A stretch of 32,192 nt of DNA from Larix sibirica (lineage: Eukaryota; Streptophyta; Pinopsida; Pinales; Pinaceae): positions 32,829-65,020 of the forward strand of contig NWUY0300034485.1 of the NCBI GenBank assembly GCA_004151065.3, given 5' to 3'. This document shows, one piece after another, positions 11,476 through 22,994 of the stretch. The stretch's first letter is position 1, and every line of letters begins with the position of its first letter. The translations under genes and the position numbers were made by a program. The notes beneath the pieces were generated by a model. The model worked only from the letters and a program-made list of their open reading frames with translations. It was not told the origin of the DNA and ran no database searches.

Positions 11476-11807
11476 TTTTTTAACAGAAACAGATGAAGCT
11501 TTTATATATAAAAGTGAGAAAATTGCAAGTTACAAAGTTCCAATATGGAGCTGTTCAAAAGGAGTTTAACAACCATGATTCCAAATTTATCTATTCTAGA
11601 CATGCACCTTACAACATAAAACCCCTATATGTTGAGAATTAACTCCTATCAAACTGACCTATTAACTGGGAGCATTACTACATAGATTTTTGTAAAACAA
11701 AGAACCTGGAGTCTTCATGAGATTCAACCACAAATTCTAAGTCAAAAAAGCTTCTAAAGCATGGTTCTGTCATATCTAAAGGTACCCAAAATTTGAGCCT
11801 GGACGCT

Positions 11808-12404
11808 TTAGGCCTGCATCCCACCATTCCCACCAATCGACCCATCAGCTTCGTTGAGCAAATCCCGCCCGAGCTTCCTGAGATCGACCCTCGTACTATC
11901 AATTTTAGCTTTGATAATTCTTGCGCGGCAGTGGACAGAGGTAATTTTGGCATCTATTATTGCAGAACAGGGTCACCCTTTTTCCATAAACTCAGCTAAA
12001 CTTTCCACCTTCTCATCAATTTTTGTGGTTCTATTTCTCAGCTCAGAGTTGGTCACTTGCACTAAGGAGTACATGTGTGTCATTGCCTTCTTGAGTTCAT
12101 AGTTTTCACCCCGAATCATGCGAATTTGAGCCTCCACTTCCCACATGACATTCTTGAGCTCCTTCGAATTGTTAACTTCTTGCGTGAGGCAGGAGAAACT
12201 GCCTTCTTTCTTCACTGAGTGCTCAGAGCCGAGACTCCCCTGACCACCTGGAGCAGGACCGACTGCAAACTTCATACTCTCGATTTTTCCAGTGCGTGAA
12301 TTCCTGCAACCCAAACATTGATCCAAGGAGGGATCCATCACAGGGGTACTTGTCCTATCTCGTCGTTGCGCAATATTGCTGCTCCTCAGCTTCAGAATGA
12401 ACAC
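11808..12404 (-). pseudogene. LINE 2 ORF3: CxxC plus coiled-coil protein, one stop
   Basis: Reads in one frame from 12404 to the TAA at 11808-11810 (198 codons) with a single internal TGA at 11973-11975, at the place where LINE 1 has a Cys codon. Shared with LINE 1 ORF3, in order: a short hydrophobic VF.L start, a Cys pair (CLGCRNSR), a heptad-like helix (EAQIRMIRGENYELKK), NSE, PCS and a RIIKAKIDSTR segment. About 15 of 36 residues match in the C-terminal segment. The linker between the Cys pair and the helix is about 65 residues shorter than in LINE 1. The initiator is uncertain because the frame may start upstream of 12404. No known family was recognised. Confidence 0.66.
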
Positions 12405-12686
12405 AAATACAGTTTGAAGGTTCGGAGGGCCACTGTCATCGTTTATACCACAAACTTCTTGATATCCCTAGACATTAAATCTCTGCAGGCTTCCCATGTG
12501 ACACTGGTGTGTGAGCGTCTCCCAATTCGAGGCGTGTATCAACCTAAGGTTTCCAAAGTCGGCTTTGACATAATTCAAATGGATAATGCAAAGATTTGAG
12601 GGCGTGAGGTCAAGCCAATTCCAGGGGAGTGGGTCCATCCCATATTGAGGAGTCAATTGAATTTTGATCGCCATGATGGGAGAGGC

Positions 12687-13571
12687 TTAAGGAACCCAGG
12701 ACTTCCCATGCACATTTTGATTGTAGATGACTGTTCCACAGTCGAGACCAGCCCCGGTGTTTTCCCTACCACCCACCATTGAATTGTTGGATTGCAACAA
12801 GTGAAGGAGATTGATGACTTTGTAATCGGCGACTATACACTTGAAGATACGATGAAACTTTGTAACGAGGATCCTTCGATTCTTGATCAAATTATTGCTT
12901 CTCGAATGACTAACATTGAGTCCCCAAGCACCACTAGTTCTTCAAGACAATCGCTCCCGGCTAACTCCAATCCTTTTATTAGTGCTAGCCACTCTACGTC
13001 ATTGTTGGTCCTTCTTCCGATACCCCAAGCGTATTCTTTCATTTTGTTTCCATCCAAGTCGAAATACACTCCACCCGCACCTGCCAACCCTAGATTGCCT
13101 TTCGAGGCTCCGACAAAGAACATCGTGTTACAACCAATTGTTTCCCTCCATCTCTGGAAGTCTACAACACTCATTCTCATATGCCAGTTCTAGGAATTGG
13201 GATTCTTGATTTGTTGAGGCGGATGAGTCAAGAATTTTTGAGCTAGGAGATCAGAGACCCATATTTTTTCTTCAATCGTTTGTGGATCCTTTTTGATATT
13301 TTTCACTCCCTGTACTAGTAGTGCTTCTTCTCAGAGAGCCTTAGCAGAGACAATTACTTTTCCCGGAGTGGATTTTCTTTCATAAAAATTTCTTTGTTCC
13401 TGGCTGCCCATATCTTCCAGCAGATATACTTAGGAAGAGCTTCCCAATCTCCTTTGAAGTCTGGTTTATTGAGAAGCGTTCCATTATAATAATCACTCCA
13501 ACAAGCAAAAAGGTCATTCCAGTTAGTTGGTAGAGTCAGTTCAAAGCTTAGGTCCATGTAAGCTCTATGAC
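12687..13571 (-). pseudogene. LINE 2 ORF2 3' part: RNase H domain, broken
   Basis: C-terminal remainder of ORF2. It begins at the truncation point, where the peptide RAYMDLSFEL aligns with the shifted frame of LINE 1 near 3640, and ends with WVP at 12687 like LINE 1. In RNase H (about 13130-12700) the first catalytic Asp is Val (FFVGASKGN), while Glu (NDVEW) and Asp (LGDS) remain. The last Asp region reads NNSMVGG in place of NHIADS, so it is lost. Several frame breaks separate the pieces (13557-13354, 13180-12887, 12890-12687). Confidence 0.88.
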
Positions 13572-13588
13572 GCTAAAAATTATTGATT
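13572..13588. repeat. Target-site duplication of LINE 2, copy at its 5' end
   Basis: Identical 17-bp partner of 11459-11475. It sets the truncated 5' end at 13571. Confidence 0.94.
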
Positions 13589-14019
13589 ACTAAGTGCATG
13601 TCAATGCATTTGACTAATGTTATCTATCCTCAATATGATTTCCTTTGAAATTGCATAAAGATTTATTTTATTTTCCTAGAGCATAATTAATTTCCTTGTC
13701 AAAGGACGAACTCCATTTTCGTTTACTTTTTACCCTGCTAGCTTTGGTGGTCTAGATATATTTAATATATTATTGTGTTACAGGTATCATTTCCTATTGC
13801 TCGAAGTATTGTATCAACAGTGTAGATATTTGGTTATTTTGATGTGGATGTTGAGATGAAGTGATTTAAATATGCTTTCTAGATGGGCTTCTTTAGTTGA
13901 GGCTCAAGGCCATCCAGTAGGGGAAGAGGAAATAGAGGATATAATGTTTGGTGGGATGGAAGGAGGAAAAATATTTGATTCTGAAGAGTTTGCTCTCAAT
14001 TTTCCAAGATTGGTCACTT
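13589..14019. other. Unassigned; short exon-like segment near 13788
   Basis: A good acceptor-like site (tattgtgttacag/gtatca, near 13787) is followed by a short open segment (VSFPIARSIVST) before a TAG. An open frame at 13872-14102 (SLVEAQGHPVGEEEIEDIMF) has no recognised domain and ends in low-complexity hydrophobic sequence. No gene can be supported. Confidence 0.3.
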
Positions 14020-14700
14020 GTTGTTGGTTCCTCCTCCTCATTTTGTTCAACCTACCTTTCCATAGCCTCAACCTGAACTACAACCTCATCACAGTGTTCT
14101 GAGATCCCTCACAAGCCCTTTGTTCAAAATAATGGTTGGTATTTTCATCCTTCTTCGCCACCTGTGATTGGAATCAGTTGGGAACCATTGTTACCTAAAT
14201 AGTCTCCTTAGAAGCCAATAAGCCTTGCATCCTCGAAAAACAACTCCCACTTTCCTGCCCAGAACAAAGGCACACAATATTCCCATCCTGTTAATCCAGA
14301 ACATCCTTCTGATGAACCATCACCATTGGAAAAAGCTAAAGGGAAGATGGAAATAGAAGAAGAGTCCTCAATGAACAAGTTATAGGCATAAGTTAAAGCT
14401 TTAGAGGAAAAAATTGTGAACATGAAGCAACCTCTAGTTTGGCCTTCCCTCTATTTTTTTGATCTTCACCCTAAAATTTTATGAACAATTATTGAATTTA
14501 AAGGCTTGCATGTTTTGGGACATTTTCAAACTGTAGTGTTAAATTTTGTTGAGATATGATTTGGGATTATCATGAGTGATCGGTTTTTTGGACATTTTCT
14601 TTTGTTGATTGTCCAAGATTATGCTTCAAACATTATAAATGTCTCACTTGAATGCTATTGTGAATGATAAAGTTTGTTTGAGCATAGTCTTTTTTTATAA
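14020..14700 (+). pseudogene. Possible relic of an LTR-retrotransposon gag
   Basis: One plus-strand reading with scattered stops gives a Pro/Ser-rich part, then a charged helix (EKAKGKMEIEEESSMN, VKALEEKIVNMKQPL). After that comes a segment whose spacing resembles the start of plant gypsy gag domains (EFKG, HFQTV, IIMSDRFFGHFLLLI). No matching pol follows, and the similarity is only to the general pattern. It could also be a decayed host exon. Confidence 0.3.
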
Positions 14701-15741
14701 ATAATTTAAAAATTATAATGCATGTGTTGAATGTTGAGATATTGTTGAGCAATGATTATTCAGGGTGATGCATTCAAATATTTTGAGAAATGTGGTTGTG
14801 GGAATAATATATGTGGGAGCTACAAGGAGTTATGCAAAGTCACCGGGTCTCATTTCCCAACTTGAAATGATGGAAGTTACAAGGAAGGCCTCCTTTGTAT
14901 TAGTCGGTCTTTAACTCATAAATTGTTATTATTATGTTTCCCTAGAATTCTGAAATGTCTCAACATAAAGTCTTGATTACATCATGTGACCATCTCCCTA
15001 TTTAGTCTGTTTAAAATTATATATCAAGAAGACGCAAAATAGTTGGCAACCGCTTTGGTTACTTTCTTATTTGAAGAATTTGAGGTTCTTGGGAAAGACC
15101 CTAGTCATTCTTGCTATCGTATGCTAAAACAATGATTTCTTGAATCTTGCACGTTTGCTTCTCTTATACACTCGTGAGTCTAAGTCTAATAGGTTTTTTT
15201 GACAACATGAGTTCCTCTTTAATTACAAAGTTGGAGGGTTTGATACAATTTGCATTGTTTACAAGTATATTTTTCTTTTTGTCGTTGTGCTTGAAAGGGT
15301 TATTCAAGTAGCTAATTTTTAATCAATTTCTTGGTCTACATAAAACAACAACACCCTAACAAATTTTTCATTTGTTGCAGTCTTGTCAATTTTGGCTTAT
15401 TTTTCTTTTCATTTTCTCTTTGATTAAGCGGTCTTGTAAACAATGGTCTCTGTGCTGGAACTCTTGGTCCAAATTTTTACAGAAATCTGGAAGAAATTGT
15501 TGGATGTATTCCTTGTGTATTGATGGAAGATATCAATAAAGACAAAGTTTTTCTATTGTTGTGATGTTTATATTGTTGGGTTGCTTACTTCATAGTTTCT
15601 TTATTTGTTATGTTACTTTTAAAAGTCAATCAAATCTCCATTTATGATTATTTTCTTAAATTAATACTTGTTTATATATTGTTACATGTTTTAAGTTGTT
15701 TTGTCCTTGTCATATTTTAAAACTAATATATATATATATAT
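14701..15741. other. Unassigned sequence ending in a TA repeat
   Basis: T-rich sequence without supported genes. It ends in a (TA) run at 15726-15741, which abuts the 3' end of the LINE 3 fragment. Confidence 0.5.
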
Positions 15742-17070
15742 TCCAAATGGAAAATATCATCCATTCATAGAGAATGAACATGAAAAATCCAAGAAGGACT
15801 AACAACAAAAGCTTTTACAACTATACATCACAAGATTGTTTTTTTTATTACATAAACAACTTCTTTACATCTTTATTTTACACAAAAAGAGCATAAATTC
15901 CTTATATGCATTTCTTCTTCGATGATTTCAAAATTGATTTATCATCCTCGCAACTAAGAGCCATTTCATTCCCTGAATTCTTCAATCACTATTTTACCGG
16001 GATACAACATCAAGACATTTTTTGATAACTGATATGCTTCAGTGTTCAATTCTCTGTATACATGAGCAAAGGAAATAACTGAAAAGGATTCCATTTTCCT
16101 TTGAATATAATTTAAGAGATGTTGGAGATGAGGGGCCTTGATTTGTATTTTGTTATTGGCCCAATCAATGACCATTTTTGAATCACCATAGAGATGGAGA
16201 CGAGATATATTCCTGGAAATTGCCACCTTTAGAATAGAGTGAAGTGCAACAAGTTCAACCTTGTTATTCAAACAATGGCCTGGAGCGTATCTGATGCTTA
16301 ACTTATGATTTTCTACAATGTATAAAACACCACCCTATCCAACCAAGGTAGGTTCACCCAGCCTTGCTTCGTCAAAGAACGCCCATGGTAATGATCTGTC
16401 AATGAATGGAGGAACCAGAGCATGTTGCTTTCTTGGTTTGACAATCGCTTTATGTTCCTTCGTCCACTGCACAACAAGAGCCACCGTCACCTCTACTTGA
16501 ATCAACTTACTTTAAAATATTACTGTGTTACGTGCTCACCAAATTCCATAGACTAAATAAGAAGGGAGGGCATCGAAAGAGTGTACCGTAGGGATTTTCC
16601 ACAATGATAAACAACTTTGATCCAATGAGGTTCCCAACTAAACTATGGAGGAATTCAGCTCTTTTTCTGCAACATTTCAAACAGACACTACATATGAATA
16701 GAAAAAAAATAAGTGTGAGAAAGATTCCTCATTCAATTGGCACATAACGCACCATCTCGGACCATGCCACCCGCGTTTGAAAATATTGTCCCAAGTAAGC
16801 AATTTGTTGCTTAAGGCAAGCCACAAGGTGACTTTGGCTTTTAACGAGCCTGAAACCTTCCAAACCGCAGGACACCACCACTATCTGTTACCAATAAAGG
16901 AATCTAAATCTTGGGTCTCATATCCGAGCTTAGCAGTGAAATCCCCCGTCGTATTGTTCTTGGACCAAACAAGCCTGTCAGAATCACCCTCTTCTAAATG
17001 AATGAAGCATGATTCTAGCTTGTCTACAAATGACTTCCATTCTTTGGCAACTTCCCTTTCTAATCTCAAT
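15742..17070 (-). mobile_element. LINE 3: fragment of a different L1-like lineage
   Basis: Minus-strand 3' portion of a LINE with the zinc-binding and RNase H regions. It differs clearly from LINE 1 and LINE 2 in sequence. The left edge is taken at the (TA) run 15726-15741 and the right edge at the (AAT)n microsatellite starting near 17079. Both edges are low complexity (atatatata on both sides), so a TSD cannot be proven. No ORF3-like coiled coil was seen, since the 3' UTR after RNase H is only about 220 nt. Confidence 0.75.
15966..17069 (-). pseudogene. LINE 3 ORF2 C-terminal region: zinc-binding and RNase H domains
   Basis: Upstream part: LVWSKNNTTGDFTAKLGYE (near 16940), then WKVSGSLKAKVTLWLAL, DNIFKRGWHGPRWCVMC and SHLFF (16865-16690). 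This is the usual zf-RVT pattern that follows LINE reverse transcriptases. Stops and frame breaks separate it from RNase H (about 16390-15966), which has Asp in WAFFDEA, a TAG at 16335-16337 (minus strand), Glu in NNKVELVAL and Asp in LYGDSKMVIDW. The last Asp position is replaced (ELNTEAYQL). This part degrades RNA in the RNA:DNA hybrid during LINE copying. It is old and non-functional. Confidence 0.85.
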
Positions 17071-17071
17071 G

Positions 17072-17078
<7 letters not shown>

Positions 17079-17112
<34 letters not shown>
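17079..17112. repeat. (AAT)n microsatellite
   Basis: About eleven units of a trinucleotide repeat, next to the 5' edge of the LINE 3 fragment. It may have grown at the junction. Confidence 0.9.
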
Positions 17113-17113
<1 letters not shown>

Positions 17114-17356
17114 TTACTCGTGCTGTTAAAAAATTAGATTATGTTATTGCATTTTAAAACAATTCTCAGAATTTAGTTGTAGACGTCTTATTTTCATCTA
17201 TATTTAGAATTCTCACTGGATTCATTAATGAAGGATGATACCAATGGATGTATAAAGCTACAAATAAGGGTCTTATTTTTGTTTCCTTTGGTTTATCCAA
17301 CCAAGTGGTTGAAATCGTTGATTTTGAGACATTCCATTCTCCTAATCAACATTTTT
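17113..17356 (+). other. Possible end of a 5' LTR, otherwise unassigned
   Basis: No gene. It ends in caaca followed by a T run and the primer-binding-like site at 17357. That would fit the CA end of an LTR, but no second copy of this sequence was found in the window and it does not resemble the LTR at 26251-26565. Confidence 0.25.
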
Positions 17357-17375
17357 TGGTGACCATATTGGGGAG
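17357..17375 (+). promoter_or_regulatory. Primer-binding-site-like motif
   Basis: tggtgaccatattggggag resembles the decayed TGGCGACnnnnnTGGGGA type of motif found after the 5' LTR of many plant gypsy elements, where a tRNA 3' end primes minus-strand DNA. It lies about 0.8 kb before the gag at 18184. Identification is by pattern only. Confidence 0.4.
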
Positions 17376-18183
17376 AAAAAAAAAATTTCCTAGTTTATAA
17401 GCAAAGTGCCCTTGGGTTGACATTTATTTTGTGCTTTCTATTGTTTACTGTTAATTTTGTTTTCATTTTCCTTTGTACTTTAACAACTTACTAATTTGAT
17501 ATTTACTCTTGAGTTAAATGACTAAGGCTATATTGCTGCAACATGAAGGTATAAATCATATTGATATTGCTGGCTAGTTATTGGCTACTGTTGTTGAAAC
17601 ATCTAAAAGGACCCCTGATGAGCTTGATACTTTCTTTTTTTTCATATTTTTAGCTCAATTCTAGTATGAAATATTTTCCCCACTTCAACAAGTTGATTAG
17701 CTATTTCCCTTAACTTTGTTAGTCATGCTTGTTCCGAATCTTCTCATTTCTAACTCACCCAAATCTTGGTCTTATGAATGCGTTGTCAAAGAAACAACCT
17801 GATGTAAGGGTTCTTTTCCCTGTCAAACCAACGTTACATCTTATTTATTTAATCATATCTTAGATATAACAAAATCCATGGAGCATTTTAAAATATGTTG
17901 GAAAGCAATCTCTCAAGACATTGCCCTAATTGAGCAAAGAGAACATGGCCCGAGTCCTCAATAACCCACTTTGTCATTAATTTGTTGATGTACGAAATCC
18001 CTCATCAATATCACTGAATAAGAGGTCAATCTCAAGAGTTTGATTCATTATCCAAGGTTTTAAAAGGAATAAAAACCTTCAAAACCTATGTAGATATATC
18101 ACCCATTCCTTCTCTGATTTAGAGGTAGAGCCTCCCCTTTATCGATTTTCTTTTCACAAACGCCAATATCTATCATAAGCAAA

Positions 18184-19050
18184 ATGACTACGTCAGCTAG
18201 TCCTTCCAAAACAACTGGAAGCATGCACATTGGTTGTAACCCCACAACCTATACCAAAAAACTAGGTAAAGTTGTGTGCAAATACGATCTTTTTCGGTTT
18301 GAAGAAGATACAAACAATACTCAATGACTTGTACAATCACCCTTAAATTTGTCTCCCGCTATTACATCATTGCCTAAGTTCAAGGATCATATTTCGAAGT
18401 TTTCTGTTAATGGTACCTAGATAGTGGATGAGCATCTTAATTCTTTTTCTAACACTTGCCACAATATAGGAGCAAATGACGATGATACTTGCATGCGCAT
18501 GCTTGTAAACTCATTAGAAGGAAAGGCTTTTGCCAATTTTTTCAACCTACATCTAAAATCATTTTACACCTTGGTTGAACTATGTTATTTGTTCCAATTT
18601 ACCTACGGGAATCCAAAATCCTGATAGATTGGTTGAAAGACTATAATAATCTTGCATACAGTCCAAGGGAATCAATCAAGTCCTTCAATTTACATTTCAC
18701 AAAGCTGTATAACTGAATTTCCAATCTTATCAGTCCCCACAATCATGCAACCTTGATTCTCTATTATATCACCTTACCTCCATCTTTTCGCATCGGCTAG
18801 AAGAAATGGGTGTAAATGATCTTGGATAAACTCTACAAGCGTTCTTAGAATATGAGGAGCAATCCATATGAATTGGGTTACCTCTCGTTGACCTAAGCAA
18901 AAATATCAATTTGACCATCATGCTCCAACTCATGCAAGATATCAATAATAGAATGATATATTTTGAAAGGAAGGTTGTATCCCCTTTGGTACAGGGAAAT
19001 TTGACACTTCCACCCTCCAGTCTCAACCTTAAAATGTGCAAATTCACACT
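18184..19050 (+). pseudogene. Gypsy gag relic
   Basis: From ATG 18184 (MTTSASPSKTTGS) the frame runs with a few stops into a recognisable retrotransposon gag core: LPKFKDHISKFSVNG, EHLNSFSNTC, CMRMLVNSLEGKAFANFF and YTLVELCYLFQFTYG (about 18375-18624). That order (F.G....EHL..F, D...RM...SLEG.A..WF, W..L...F...Y) is the Gag capsid pattern of plant Ty3/gypsy elements. Several stops are one transition away from Gln or Trp codons (for example TAG at 18418). After 18624 the frame shifts, and a Pro/His-rich stretch follows before it becomes unreadable near 19050. It would form the particle shell. Confidence 0.75.
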
Positions 19051-20200
19051 CTCATAACATGATATTGGAGGGGATCCCTCAGACCCCTAATTGTCATCAT
19101 TAGTTTATGTTGATGTACTCTAACAAAGAGCAGTTGGAGTGGGTGTAACCACTTCAACCAGCTTTGCCTTGTATAAATATCTATCAATTACATGAATAAT
19201 ACTGGATTGGATGTCCTTTCCCTCATTATGTATTGATGGTTCTATGCATGCATTAATATTTGCTTGAGTGTCATGTGATCCCTATGAACTTAGCATTAGC
19301 GTCGTTGCCTGCTTCATTCGGTTTGGGTGACAACAACAACAAATGAAGGCGTTTTGAATATAAAAGAGCTCGTGAGATGTAGAAAACCCTGCAAGATAAA
19401 ATTACTTGAAGGATCGATTTGCAATTGAAGATGCTCATGGATGAACGCTAAGGCGACATAAGATAAACCGATTTCCCTCAAGATAATGTTTTGCTATGTC
19501 CAGATGTCTTCGACTCTCCATGTTTGTTGTTGCTTTAATTATCACCATATGTCTTGCTTCTATAATTATGACGTTGATCCTTTTTGCATGGAAACAATGA
19601 CTGTTGAACTAATATCGTCTATAGGAATCCTCTGATACTTTGCTTAAGGGGTTGCCAATGTGCTGCTGAAGATGTTGTGTCTGTTGATGCAAATAAATTT
19701 GAAGTTTGGTAACATTCACTGATGAAAGATGAAGATGCTATTTGTATTAATATTTACAGAGGAGGAGACCAATTAGATTCACAGAGAAAATATATTGTTT
19801 GTGGAGATTCATTGATTAAATTAAATGTGGTACTGCTTGTACCCATAAATAATGGATTATCGAAAACATGATTCAGGGCCTTGAATACCATCAGGAGGAT
19901 GAGTAGACATGGAAGTAGCATGATCTCATATTTTCATAGTACCGAGTTTCCAGTGTAATGGACAAAGTAGTCACCCAAAGTAGCCAATCGACTATTATGG
20001 CCTTCGACTCCACACACCCATCAACCATAAGATTGTGTGGAATATTTGATTTAGTTTCTACTCTTTTTACTGGTGTAATCTCATTATTGATCTTGATTCG
20101 TACTTTGTAAGAATAAAGCTTTGACCATTACACACCAACCCCGACCATGTGTCATCTGACCCTCATCTACATTAACTTGCAGATTATTGCGGGCAAGTAT
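19051..20200 (+). other. Unreadable gag-pol linker region
   Basis: The protease and the start of reverse transcriptase would be expected here, but no reading frame shows a convincing DTG/DSG protease motif. The region may be decayed or may contain inserted foreign sequence. Confidence 0.4.
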
Positions 20201-22400
20201 AATGAGTGCTTAGCATTTGCCCTTTGCTTTAAGTGGCACTATGAATATTTATTCCGAGATTAAGGCAATAAAGATTAGTTTGAATAAATTTTTTGAGATG
20301 ATCGACACCTTTTTAGGAGATGTATGGCAATTGGCAGATGGCATCTTCTTATCCCAACCTAATTATGCCTCGAACTTAGAATATTTTACACGTTATAGAG
20401 TCGTCTTGGGTTGCCTTTTGGTGGCAGTGTTAAATATTTTTTTAAGAATGTTAAAATAAAAAATTAAAGTCATCCTTGATCTGAAACCTATGGTAAACCC
20501 CAAGTAGATCGGAATTTTGCTAGGTCATATAGGGTACTATAGAAAGTTCATCTGACACTATTAAGATATGATATTTCCTCTAGAAGAATTACTTAGGCTA
20601 AATATTGAGTTCAAATGGACCACATAATGTGAATAATCCTTTGAGATGCTTAAAATAAAATTAGTAGAAGCCTCAATACTCATATTTCTAGATTGGTCAA
20701 ATAAATTTCATGTCCAAATCGACACGTCGGGTATTGCAATAAGTGCAATACTCACTCAGCCAAGAGATGATGGACTAGATTATCTAAATGCATATTCTAG
20801 TCGGAAATTAAACAAAGCAGAAAGACACTTTTCGACTACCGAATAAGAAGGGTTAGGTATGATCTTCGCGCTGCAAAAATATTGACACTACATGCTGGCT
20901 AACCCGTTCATCTTCTTCAGAGACCACCAGGAACTCAAATACCTAGTAAATAAATCATTACTTCACAATCAGATATGTAGATGGATTCTTTTATTCCAAG
21001 AATTTGAATTCGAAATATTAGTTCGACTGGGAAAGTCGAATGTGGGATCCGACCACCTATCCTGCATAGAAACTGGTGAAGATTCAGTCGGAATAGACAA
21101 TGAAATCCCTGACGCCCACCTTTATAGAGTCGAGGTTGTTCCAACTAAATTGGCAGAAATCATAGAATTTATACAGGAAGGACAAACCCCATCAGAAAAT
21201 AAGAAGAAAAGTCTAGAAATGAAGGCAAACCCCTTATACATTAATTAATGGTTATCTGTATAAGCTAGGACTCAACGACATAATCCATTGGTGCACACTG
21301 GAACAAGAATGACACACTTTCATTGAAGAAGCAAATTCTAGACTAGCAGGTAGACCCTTTCATGTTGATACTACTACTTGTAAAATTCTACAATCCAGAC
21401 TATGGTGGCCCTTGCCGAATAAATATTGTGAAGCATATGTGAATAAATGCGATAAATGCAAGCATATGGGTCGACCACTACGACGACATGAAATTCCTCT
21501 CATCTTTGTGAACCCTAGTCTTACATTTGAAATTTGTGTAATCAACTTCATTTGTCCTTTCCCGAAACCTAGCCATCAGAATGGTGCACAATATATTATC
21601 AATGCGGTCGAATATGTAACTAAGTGGGTTGAAGCAGAACCATTTAAATCCTGTACCAGTGAAGTTGCAACCAAATTTATCTATGAAATAAAATTACAAT
21701 ATTTGGATGCCCCCTTATACTAATCAACGAAAGAGACACACATTTCATCAATAAGACTATTTACATACTACTAAAATAATTTATGATTGATCACCATAAA
21801 AGTTCTACATATCACCCACAGTCGAATGGAGCAGTAGAGTCATTTAACAAAACATTGACGAAAGGTCTAACACAAATTTGTAGTATCGACAAGGATGATT
21901 GGGGTGAAAAAATACATACAATATCGAAGGGTCGGACACAATTTAAAATAGTCTATGGTCAAGAAGCAGTCATCCCACTCCACTTCAAGCAACAAGATCC
22001 AACCATTACTCAAGTATTACACCTAGATATTGTTCAAGCTACACAAGACAAAATGTTTGAACTACAAAAGTTGGAGGAACAAAGAATTCTCACCATCCAT
22101 CATCAAGAAGTTCATAAATTACAACAAAAAGCATGGCATGAAAAAAATATTAGAATGAAGGATATCTTAGCCAGTGACTGAGTACTCTTGTATAATAGCA
22201 GAATAAAAGGAAAATATAAAAAGCTTGATACTAACTAGTTGGGACCTTACATCATTGAAGAAATTAACATCAACGGTTCGATTAGGTTAAAAACATTGCA
22301 AGGTCAGGTCTTCACAAAGGTCATGACCGAGCTTAACTACAATGCTACCTACTATGAAAGAAGCACGATGCCGATTAGTGATTGTATCACCACTAGTTGA
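20201..22400 (+). pseudogene. Gypsy pol relic: RT, RNase H, integrase
   Basis: RT is readable from MPFALSG (20217). A FLGDV segment (near 20310) may be the remnant of the catalytic xxDD box, with the first Asp lost. Then come the thumb (ILDLKPMVNPK, LLGHIGYYRKFI, 20470-20560) and RNase H: Asp in FHVQIDTSG, Glu in LNKAERHFSTTE, DHQELKYLV and SDHLSC (20700-21070). Integrase follows (21330-22180). The His pair of its zinc finger is lost (SRLAGRPF), while CDKC remains. The first core Asp reads NFICPF, the second region reads NERDTHF, and the Glu is kept in STYHPQSNGAVESFN. The end (VLLYNSRIKGKYKKL, LGPYIIEEI) is the usual post-integrase domain. At least ten stops and several frameshifts occur. 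In the thumb most stops look like CAA, CAG or CGA turned to TAA, TAG or TGA. Confidence 0.9.
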
Positions 22401-22994
22401 ACGTCGTGTCCCCATGTTCATGTGTAATTAGGAAAAATTAACTAATTTGCTTAAAAGTAGTTACATAAGTAACTTAAAGACTTATGAGACTTGAATTTTG
22501 GTAGGGTGGACGTGATTCAACACACATGGGGGTCAATTGGGCAAAGGAGGAAGAGTGGGAAAACAAAAAGATGCAGGAATATTGGAGTAGCCTACCTTCA
22601 CCTAGTTCCGAACAAAGAAACAAAAAGGCACCAATTAAGTCGTCCAACAAAAGGCTGACCAAGATATCTCCTAGGTGATCGATGAAAGACGAAAAAAGGC
22701 ATGGACCTGGGGAATGCTGAGACCAATGACATAAATGTCGACCATCAAGCGTACTGACTAGCACGAGAACAACACTTCATGTGGAAGTTACAGTAAGAGT
22801 GCGAATGATTTTTTTCCCACAAACTTCGTGTTTAATGCTCTCACCTTCCCACATCAAAATTCCTGAATGCCATGCCTATAAAACCATCACAACATGAATA
22901 TTCATGGATTACTTTCTGCACAAAATTAGAGAAAGAATAATCAATCCCTAAAATCACAAACTTTCTCTTAGACTTATTTACCATAAAACTAACC
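22401..22994 (+). other. Spacer between pol and the extra ORF
   Basis: About 590 bases without a supported frame. The open frame on the opposite strand at 22474-22764 has no recognisable motif. It contains the TATA-like box listed below and would be the leader or promoter region of the extra ORF. Confidence 0.45.
22876..22883 (+). promoter_or_regulatory. TATA-like box upstream of the extra ORF
   Basis: ctataaaa lies 112 bases before the ATG at 22995. This is a good match to a plant TATA box and would give a leader of roughly 80 nt. Separate transcription of the extra ORF is an inference from this spacing only. Confidence 0.35.

Larger units (their letters stand above)
11476..13571 (-). mobile_element. 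LINE 2: 5'-truncated L1-like LINE (about 2.1 kb)
   Basis: The 3' part of a LINE on the minus strand, bounded by a perfect 17-bp TSD and ending in a short A tail. It starts just after the zinc-binding region of ORF2 and keeps RNase H, the inter-ORF spacer, ORF3 and the 3' UTR. It is related to LINE 1 at the protein level (LPTNWNDLF, TNNDVEWLALIKGLE, WVP terminus), but the nucleotide sequences and 3' UTRs are clearly diverged. The two are therefore different lineages and not recent duplicates. 5' truncation is the usual result of incomplete target-primed reverse transcription. Confidence 0.93.

Noticed and set aside
17079-17112. CRISPR-like or satellite array
   Set aside because: A simple trinucleotide repeat without spacers.
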